Origin: Methylocystis sp. B8
GTDB lineage: Bacteria; Pseudomonadota; Alphaproteobacteria; Rhizobiales; Beijerinckiaceae
Assembly (NCBI RefSeq): GCF_005771425.1
Contig: NZ_VBTZ01000005.1
Coordinates: forward strand, 124,001 to 188,000
Length of the DNA stretch: 64,000 nt
Direction of reading: 5' to 3'
Positions 56,407 to 64,000 of the stretch are shown one piece after another. Position numbers and translations under genes: made by a program. The first letter of the stretch is position 1. Each line of letters opens with the position of its first letter. The notes beneath the pieces are model-generated. The model had not been told where the DNA came from, made no database searches, and saw only the letters and a program-made list of their open reading frames with translations.

Positions 56407-56799
56407 TCACGCCCATTTCTCGACGGCAAGGCCCGGAATGTCGTCGAAATCCTCAGTATTCGCCGCGACCAGCGTGAGGCTGAGATCAAGCGCCTGCGCG
56501 GCGATCATGCGATCGAGCGTTCGACGGCGCTTGGGGTCAACTTTCCGAAGCAGCGCCCCATAGGCGTCGGCCGCGCCGCGATCGAAGGGCAGCACGTCCA
56601 AATTCTCGGTAAGGAGCGCGATATTCTCGGCCAGCCGTTCATTGCTCTCGGCGGCCGCGGCGCCTGCCAGCGTTTCGGCGAGGCTGATCGCCGAAATCGC
56701 CACGTCGCCAATCTCGAGCGCTGAGAGCCGATCGAGCACGCCGGGAAAGCCTCGCGCCGCGGCGATGACGACATTGGTGTCGAGGAGGTAACGCGCCAC
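56407..56799 (-). CDS. vapC: PIN-domain toxin VapC
   Basis: 130 residues of the PIN fold: MARYLLDTNVVIAAARG with the first aspartate, SLAETLAG with the glutamate, RTLDRMIAAQAL and VAANTEDFDDIPGL with the other acidic residues. A VapC ribonuclease blocks growth when its antitoxin is lost. It follows vapB by three bases. It is convergent with prfB. Confidence 0.9.
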   Translation of the reverse strand: MARYLLDTNVVIAAARGFPGVLDRLSALEIGDVAISAISLAETLAGAAAAESNERLAENIALLTENLDVLPFDRGAADAYGALLRKVDPKRRRTLDRMIAAQALDLSLTLVAANTEDFDDIPGLAVEKWA

Positions 56800-56802
56800 G
56801 CG

Positions 56803-57039
56803 CTAGACCGCCTCAAAAAGCCGCTTCGGCGGCTTAAATTCTGGACGCGCCATCAAGGCGGGAGCCGGCGCGGTCCTTAGCCGCGCGACGAGATCCGCCA
56901 TAGTGAGCCGCAGCGGCGTCACGATGAGACTTCCGCCCTGGCGCCGCACGACAACCTCCGCGCCTTCATCGAAAGCGATGTCGCGCGGAATTCTGACAGC
57001 AAGACTGTTGCCGGATTTGAAGATTCGAGTCGCGCCCAT
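56803..57039 (-). CDS. vapB: AbrB-type antitoxin VapB
   Basis: 78 residues from MGATRIFKSGNSLAVRIPRDI, the swapped-hairpin DNA-binding domain typical of VapB. The C-terminal half (PALMARPEFKPPKRLFEA) would wrap around the toxin. An upstream in-frame start adds ten residues without improving the domain. An AT-rich stretch (GTATATATTTATCC, 57081-57094) upstream is a candidate operator/promoter. Confidence 0.88.
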   Translation of the reverse strand: MGATRIFKSGNSLAVRIPRDIAFDEGAEVVVRRQGGSLIVTPLRLTMADLVARLRTAPAPALMARPEFKPPKRLFEAV

Positions 57040-57193
57040 AATGCGAGCGTGACAGCCGTTCCACCACACGTCAATCTGCGTATATATTTATCCACCGTGC
57101 GCGTCGCGCGTTCTCTGATCGTCCGACGCCCATGATCCGATTGTCCGGGCGCTGGGCCATCGCAAAACGCTCGGAAGCGAGGGGGCGTGCGAC

Positions 57194-57223
57194 TTGATCC
57201 TCGCTCGTGGCGCATGCTATTTC
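57194..57223 (+). promoter_or_regulatory. Putative promoter of tRNA-Ser
   Basis: TTGATC at 57194-57199, an 18-base spacer and TATTTC at 57218-57223 lie about 18 bases before the tRNA. The match is moderate. Confidence 0.4.
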
Positions 57224-57240
57224 CGGCGGCCCATGGCTGC

Positions 57241-57330
57241 GGAGAGGTGGCTGAGTGGTTGAAAGCACCGCACTCGAAATGCGGCATACGGGCAACTGTA
57301 TCGGGGGTTCGAATCCCTCCCTCTCCGCCA
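57241..57330 (+). tRNA. tRNA-Ser (anticodon CGA)
   Basis: 90 bases with an encoded CCA. The acceptor GGAGAGG pairs with CCTCTCC, the anticodon arm is CCGCA-CTCGAAA-TGCGG with CGA in the loop, and the GGTTCGAAT T-loop is present. The long variable arm between CATACGG and ATC shows it is a class II serine tRNA. It separates vapBC from the copper genes. Confidence 0.97.
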
Positions 57331-57467
57331 GTTTTTTAAAAACTAATTGAAATTTATGCTTTTTATCTAGGCCTGATCGCGAGTATTGCTTTCGGTCATA
57401 CAACGAGCGCGCGCACAAAGACACATTATAGCGAGCGTGCACTTGAAATTATCTCGGGTCAGCGGCG

Positions 57468-58895
57468 TCATATGTAGCGCACCGTAGTGAACATGCCGGC
57501 GGCCTGATGATACACGAGATGACAGTGGAAAGCCCACCAGCCGGGATTATTCGCATCGAATGCGATGACAACGCGGCTCCCAGGCGTCACTAGCATGGTA
57601 TCGCGCACCGCTCCAGGAAACCGCTTGCCGTCGATCTCCACCACTTGGAACTGGTGCCCGTGGAGATGCATCGGGTGGGGCATGAGCGTCTTATTCCTGA
57701 GCACGAGCTCGACGCGCTCGCCCTCCGCGACAGCCAGCGGCGGGACGTCCTTGTTCCAAACGACGCCGTTGATCGACCATACATAGCCGTTCATGTCGCC
57801 GGTCAGGTCGATTTGGTGAATCCGGTCCGGCTTGCGTTTGGCAAGCGGCTTCTTAGCGCGCAGCCGCCTTTCTAGGTCGAGGGTGAGCGCCAGCGATGGC
57901 GTCGGCGCATTTTCTGGAATGCGGGTTACCGGAGCGCGTCCTGCAACAAGGATCACGCCGGTCTGTCGACGCTCGCCTTCCAAAATTGCCAACACGGGAA
58001 AGCTGACGTGACTGCGCGGAACTTTGATGAGGATGTCGAGGCGCTGAGCGACCGCGATCGGAAAGCGCTGTCCCGCAATTGGGCGCACGCTGGATCCGTC
58101 AACGGCGATAAGCGCGCCGCTAAGCGCGCCGAGATCGAGATGGAAAGCGCTCATTGACGAGCTGTTGATGACGCGCAGCAGAAGCGGCTCGCCGGGCTCC
58201 ACGCGGATTGTTTCGGGGTCGGCGAGCGTACGATCGTTGGCCAGGAACGCGTCATATCTCACGTCATTTAGGTCCGGGCTCGGAACTGCGCCTCCGTTCA
58301 CCATTTCTGGCTCTGCAGACCGGGAACTGAGCGGGGTGCGCTTCTTCCGCAGCTCCGCATAAATTTGTGCGGGCGGAGTGAAGCTAAAATCCGCCAACAT
58401 AATCGTCGCTTCCTGCTGACCTGGCGAGTCGCGCCCGTCGCGAATAATGAGCGGGGCTGCGAGCAGAGATTGTTCTTGTAGGCCTTCGTGCGAATGCATC
58501 CAGAACGTGCCCCCAAAGCGCAGCGGGAAGTCATATTCGGCGCTGGCGCCAGGCGAAATCGGCGGTCCTGAAATGCCAGGCACGCCATCCTGGCGCCAAG
58601 GAGGCGCCAAGCCATGCCAATGGATAAGGGTTGGCGCATCGAGTTCATTGTCGACGCGAACGCGGAACCGCCTTCCCACTTCGGTGACAAGCCCCTGCGC
58701 GCCATCTGGTTGGCGAATGCCGAGCACCGACGCCAATTTTCCGTTCACTTCGATGTTGCGCCGCTGCACGCGGAGGATCGTAACCGTCTCCGGTTTTTCC
58801 CCCACGGCGACCGAGCCGTACTGCGCCCACGACCGATGAGGTAAGGTGACGCTGGCGGCGAAGGCGGAGAGCAGCGCAGATCGACGTGACAGCAT
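57468..58895 (-). CDS. Multicopper oxidase (CopA/CueO-like)
   Basis: 475 residues with a Tat-like signal (LSRRSALLSAFAASV). Copper motifs: HWHG at 92-95, HSH at 134-136, HPMHLHGH at 407-414 and HCHLVYH at 457-463 with a methionine (M468) as type 1 axial ligand. It should oxidise Cu(I) in the periplasm. It is divergent from a P1B copper ATPase with 192 bases between starts, so both probably share a copper-responsive promoter region. Confidence 0.93.
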   Translation of the reverse strand: MLSRRSALLSAFAASVTLPHRSWAQYGSVAVGEKPETVTILRVQRRNIEVNGKLASVLGIRQPDGAQGLVTEVGRRFRVRVDNELDAPTLIHWHGLAPPWRQDGVPGISGPPISPGASAEYDFPLRFGGTFWMHSHEGLQEQSLLAAPLIIRDGRDSPGQQEATIMLADFSFTPPAQIYAELRKKRTPLSSRSAEPEMVNGGAVPSPDLNDVRYDAFLANDRTLADPETIRVEPGEPLLLRVINSSSMSAFHLDLGALSGALIAVDGSSVRPIAGQRFPIAVAQRLDILIKVPRSHVSFPVLAILEGERRQTGVILVAGRAPVTRIPENAPTPSLALTLDLERRLRAKKPLAKRKPDRIHQIDLTGDMNGYVWSINGVVWNKDVPPLAVAEGERVELVLRNKTLMPHPMHLHGHQFQVVEIDGKRFPGAVRDTMLVTPGSRVVIAFDANNPGWWAFHCHLVYHQAAGMFTTVRYI

Positions 58896-59087
58896 GAGGG
58901 TCGCCTCCTCAAAAAGTCCTCTCGCGCAGCAGACCCTACTATGGAGAGCAAGAAAAACTCAAAAGCTCACCGATCTGCATAGCTCCAAAAACGCGGCGTC
59001 GGGAGTCCGCCACATAGTGGGGTTGTTGCGCTGTCGAATGCGTAAGCTATCTAATATTGGAAAATCATTCGGCACGAGGATAGCCGC

Positions 59088-61343
59088 ATGGCTCACGAGC
59101 ATGGACATGGTGGCGCCTCGCATAAGGAGTCACAAACGGCTGGCGATGGGCGCATGATCGACGCTGAGCATCAAGACCTCTCCCATGCGGCTGGCGTCAT
59201 TTACACCTGCCCAATGCATCCGCAGATTCGCCAGATCGGACCCGGCAATTGTCCGATCTGCGGCATGACGCTTGAGCCGCTTGTCGTGTCGACTGAAGCC
59301 GAACCGAACGCCGAGCTCATCGACATGACAAGGCGATTCTGGATCGGGCTGGCGTTGACGACGCCGGTGTTCGTCTTGGAGATGGGCGGCCATTTATTCA
59401 ATCTTCATCATTGGCTCGCGCCACAGGCGTCGAATTGGATTCAGCTCACATTGGCGACACCGGTCGTGCTTTGGGCCGGCTGGCCATTCTTCGTTCGCGG
59501 CGCGCAGTCGCTCGTGAGCCGCAACCTCAATATGTTCACGTTGATCGCCATGGGGACGGGCATCGCCTGGATCTACAGCGTCGTCGCGACCTTGGCGCCG
59601 TCGCTTTTCCCACCCGCATTCCGCAACATGGACGGCTCTGTCCCGATCTATTTCGAGGCGGCGGCGGTTATCACCGTCCTCGTTCTACTTGGACAAGTTC
59701 TTGAACTGCGCGCCAGGGAGCAAACTGGCGGCGCCATTCGCGCCTTGCTCGATCTCGCCCCCAAAATGGCGACTCGACTTAACGCTGACGGATCTGACGA
59801 AGAAGTTGTGTTGGATCATGTGAAGGTCGGCGACCGCTTACGCGTGCGTCCAGGAGAAAAGGTCCCCGTGGACGGCGAACTTATCGAGGGTCGTAGCGCA
59901 GTCGACGAATCGATGGTCACCGGCGAGTCGATGCCAGTGACAAAAAATGCAGGCGACAAGGTCATTGGCGGAACGCTCAATCAGACGGGCGGCTTCATCA
60001 TGGGCGCCGAGAAAGTCGGCCGCGACACTGTGCTCTCTCGGATTGTCGAGATGGTGGCGTCTGCGCAGAGAAGCCGCGCGCCAATACAACGCCTGGCCGA
60101 CCAAGTGGCGGGATGGTTTGTGCCTATCGTCATTCTCGTCGCCGTTCTTGCATTTCTTGCCTGGGGGATGTGGGGACCGGAACCACGAATGACCTATGGC
60201 CTTGTAGCGGCGGTTTCCGTTCTCATCATCGCTTGCCCTTGCGCGCTCGGACTTGCGACGCCCATGTCGATCATGGTCGGCGTTGGACGCGGCGCGCAGT
60301 CGGGCGTGCTGATAAAGAACGCGGAAGCGTTGGAGCGATTGGAAAAGATCGACACTCTGGTCGTTGACAAGACCGGAACGATCACCGAGGGCAAGCCGCG
60401 CGTAATCGCAATCCACGCTATCGTTGGGGTCAGGGAGGATCGCCTGTTGGCGACGGCTGCGAGCCTTGAACGCGCCAGCGAACATCCGCTGGCGTTGGCG
60501 ATCGTTCAGGCCGCGACCGAGCGCGGCCTTGCGCTCACGGAGGCGACGGATTTCGATTCTCCTGTTGGTAAGGGCGTTATTGGCCGGGTTGAGGGTCAAA
60601 CGGTCGCGATCGGCAATCGTCGATACCTCTCAGAACTCGGCATTGACGCGACGCCGCTCGACAGCGAGGCCGAACGTCTGCGCGAAGAAGCCGCGACTGC
60701 GATCTTTGTCGCAATCGATGGAAAAATCTGCGGCGTCATCGGCATCGCCGATCCAGTCAAATCAACGACGTTGGAGGCGCTCCAATCGCTGCGCGACGAT
60801 GGCGTCGCTGTCGTGATGCTGACCGGCGACAATTGGACGACGGCGCGCGCCGTCGCAAAGCGCTTGGGGATAAATGAGGTCGAAGCCGAAATCCTCCCCG
60901 AAGACAAAAGCAAGGTCGTAAGTCGCTTGCGCGAAACAGGCCGAATCGTCGCCATGGCGGGAGACGGCGTGAATGATGCGCCCGCCTTGGCCGCCGCCGA
61001 TGTTGGCATAGCCATGGGAACGGGCACTGACGTCGCGATCGAGAGCGCTGGCGTCACTTTATTGAAGGGAGATTTACGAGGCATCGTCCGCGGCCGACGG
61101 CTTTCCAAGACGACAATGCGCAACATTCGCGAGAATCTGTTCTTTGCATTTTTCTATAACGCCGCCGGCGTGCCGATCGCGGCCGGCGCGCTCTATCCGG
61201 CCTTTGGGCTGCTCTTGTCGCCGACGATCGCCGCCGCGGCGATGGCGCTGTCTTCGGTTAGCGTGGTCCTCAATTCTCTACGGTTGCGCCAAGCGGAGAT
61301 CGAACCCAAGGCCAAAATTGAGATGCCGCCGTTTTCGACTTAG
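59088..61343 (+). CDS. copA: Copper-translocating P-type ATPase
   Basis: 751 residues. A His-rich start (MAHEHGHGG) is followed by a heavy-metal-binding domain ([22 protein letters not shown], residues about 39-60) in place of the HMA domain. Membrane-transport core: the metal site [11 protein letters not shown] (about residue 383), [12 protein letters not shown] with the phosphorylated aspartate (about 427), TGES and [14 protein letters not shown] indicates Cu(I)-type P1B export. ATG 59088 is the first Met. No regulator gene lies nearby. Confidence 0.94.
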   Translation: MAHEHGHGGASHKESQTAGDGRMIDAEHQDLSHAAGVIYTCPMHPQIRQIGPGNCPICGMTLEPLVVSTEAEPNAELIDMTRRFWIGLALTTPVFVLEMGGHLFNLHHWLAPQASNWIQLTLATPVVLWAGWPFFVRGAQSLVSRNLNMFTLIAMGTGIAWIYSVVATLAPSLFPPAFRNMDGSVPIYFEAAAVITVLVLLGQVLELRAREQTGGAIRALLDLAPKMATRLNADGSDEEVVLDHVKVGDRLRVRPGEKVPVDGELIEGRSAVDESMVTGESMPVTKNAGDKVIGGTLNQTGGFIMGAEKVGRDTVLSRIVEMVASAQRSRAPIQRLADQVAGWFVPIVILVAVLAFLAWGMWGPEPRMTYGLVAAVSVLIIACPCALGLATPMSIMVGVGRGAQSGVLIKNAEALERLEKIDTLVVDKTGTITEGKPRVIAIHAIVGVREDRLLATAASLERASEHPLALAIVQAATERGLALTEATDFDSPVGKGVIGRVEGQTVAIGNRRYLSELGIDATPLDSEAERLREEAATAIFVAIDGKICGVIGIADPVKSTTLEALQSLRDDGVAVVMLTGDNWTTARAVAKRLGINEVEAEILPEDKSKVVSRLRETGRIVAMAGDGVNDAPALAAADVGIAMGTGTDVAIESAGVTLLKGDLRGIVRGRRLSKTTMRNIRENLFFAFFYNAAGVPIAAGALYPAFGLLLSPTIAAAAMALSSVSVVLNSLRLRQAEIEPKAKIEMPPFST

Positions 61344-61386
61344 CCTTGTGAGCCCGCAGCGCATGTTGGCGAAAGGCGTACAGACT

Positions 61387-61845
61387 TCATCCACACGGAT
61401 TTCCGACGGATCCGCTTAATTTCGCGAGGGTCAAGCGATCGCCGCGACCGGCGAAATATTTGCGCAGCGCCTCGGCGAAGAGCGGCTCTTCAGGCGCGGC
61501 GGCCGCAAACAACGTCATCGACGAATGAAACTTCAACTCATCGGGATGGCCGAAGATCTCATGCGCGCTGCGTCCTTCAGCCTTGTTGACGAGTCCGACG
61601 CATTCCTTAAGCCGCGCGCCCAATAAAGAGTGATCGAGATAGGCGTGCGCCTCGGCGAGCGAGCGGATGGCGTAGCGCTGCGCCATGGCGCTTGCCCCAA
61701 GCCCTTCGAGTTGCGGAAAAACGAACCACATCCAATGACTGCGCTTGCGGCCCGAGGCGAGCTCCGCCGTCGCTTGCGCGTAGATCGGCTTTTGCACCGC
61801 GACGAAGCGGTCGAGATCGTAAGGATCGCCCGAGGCGCCCGTCAT
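61387..61845 (-). CDS. DUF1810 family protein
   Basis: 152 residues from MTGASGDPYDLDRFVAVQKPIY. GRKRSHWMWFVFPQLEGLG, RYAIRSLAEAHAYLDHSLLG and HEIFGHPDELKFHSSMTLF are the DUF1810 pattern (also called calpastatin-like). Function is unknown. A longer frame upstream reaches the palindromic repeat and is rejected. Confidence 0.85.
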   Translation of the reverse strand: MTGASGDPYDLDRFVAVQKPIYAQATAELASGRKRSHWMWFVFPQLEGLGASAMAQRYAIRSLAEAHAYLDHSLLGARLKECVGLVNKAEGRSAHEIFGHPDELKFHSSMTLFAAAAPEEPLFAEALRKYFAGRGDRLTLAKLSGSVGNPCG

Positions 61846-61872
61846 GACGAATCCGCGTTGATCAACTCGGAT

Positions 61873-61980
61873 GTCATTCCCGACGCTTCGCCGCAAGCGA
61901 AGCGATCGGGAATCCAGATATGACAGCTTTCCGGGTTGACACTGGATTCCCGGTCAGGCCTGCGGCCTGCCGGGAATGAC
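61873..61980. repeat. GTCATTCCC-type palindromic repeat
   Basis: GTCATTCCCGAC at 61873 and GGGAATCCAG at 61908 form the left half; CTGGATTCCCGG at 61942 and CCGGGAATGAC at 61970 form the right half. Both halves are imperfect palindromes and are inverted copies of each other. Related copies occur at 17538 and, with changed arms, at 31333. It lies between two minus-strand genes. Confidence 0.8.
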
Positions 61981-61993
61981 AACGAATTGCGTA

Positions 61994-64000
<2,007 letters not shown>

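Noticed and set aside
57331-57360. Attachment site at the tRNA-Ser end
   Set aside because: The AT-rich stretch after the tRNA has no repeated copy in this window and no integrase is nearby.

Overview
The window is high-GC, densely coded chromosomal DNA from an alphaproteobacterium, most likely a member of the Hyphomicrobiales (Rhizobiales). The evidence is GcrA, a HHH-type Irr regulator beside fabA-fabB-fabI, ZapA with a DUF4164 partner, an HWE-type histidine kinase, the gcrA / argD-argF-hslO and def-fmt-truA gene orders, and interspersed palindromic repeats of the kind common in that order. The copper module and flavodoxin would suit a methanotroph such as Methylocystis or Methylosinus, but no diagnostic methanotrophy gene is present, so the genus is a guess.

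Layout. 13-4641 (minus): thiamine operon behind a TPP riboswitch, thiO-thiS-thiG, then an inserted PhyH-type dioxygenase and a ThiE domain fused to a peptidoglycan amidase. 4839-9161: exported coiled-coil protein, zapA/DUF4164, gap-pgk (with an intrinsic terminator between them) and a peroxiredoxin. 9321-15111: membrane protein, HbpS/GlcG-like protein, TlpA-like thioredoxin, then an operon with 4-base overlaps (argH, a degenerate ThiE-like protein, a Sel1-repeat protein, an alpha/beta hydrolase). 15128-22696: DUF2023/flavodoxin, M48 protease and LemA, def-fmt-truA, two paralogous small exported proteins, and a molybdopterin protein with cytochrome b561. 22834-35141: sugar epimerase, lysA-lptM, L,D-transpeptidase, dxs, DUF123 protein, hisS, tandem Usp, META-domain protein, 2-hydroxyacid dehydrogenase, SH3 protein, HWE kinase and receiver.

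35243-39659: irr, fabA, fabB, fabI, a small cytochrome c and a VOC protein. 39992-47623: a complete phosphate-starvation locus, starting with an LPG-flippase-like membrane protein overlapping phoR, then a three-repeat Pho box and pstS-pstC-pstA-pstB-phoU-phoB. 47641-51671: gcrA, then divergently argD-argF-hslO behind a leader with a terminator-like hairpin. 51690-56400: FAH-family enzyme, group II PLP decarboxylase, CorA-like transporter, and prfB with the classical +1 frameshift site. 56407-61343: vapBC, tRNA-Ser(CGA), and divergent copper genes (multicopper oxidase, P1B ATPase). 61387-64000: a DUF1810 protein, a palindromic repeat and the 3' part of metH, which runs off the window.

The region is mostly housekeeping. 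I see no CRISPR array, transposase, integrase, prophage, secondary-metabolite cluster or recognisable defence system apart from vapBC. The most unusual items are the ThiE-amidase fusion, the degenerate ThiE paralogue in the argH operon, a Sel1 gene whose N-terminus is encoded by an interspersed palindrome, the argD leader, the twin small exported proteins and the prfB recoding site. Gene boundaries were chosen by reading start codons and Shine-Dalgarno sequences; no database search was possible.
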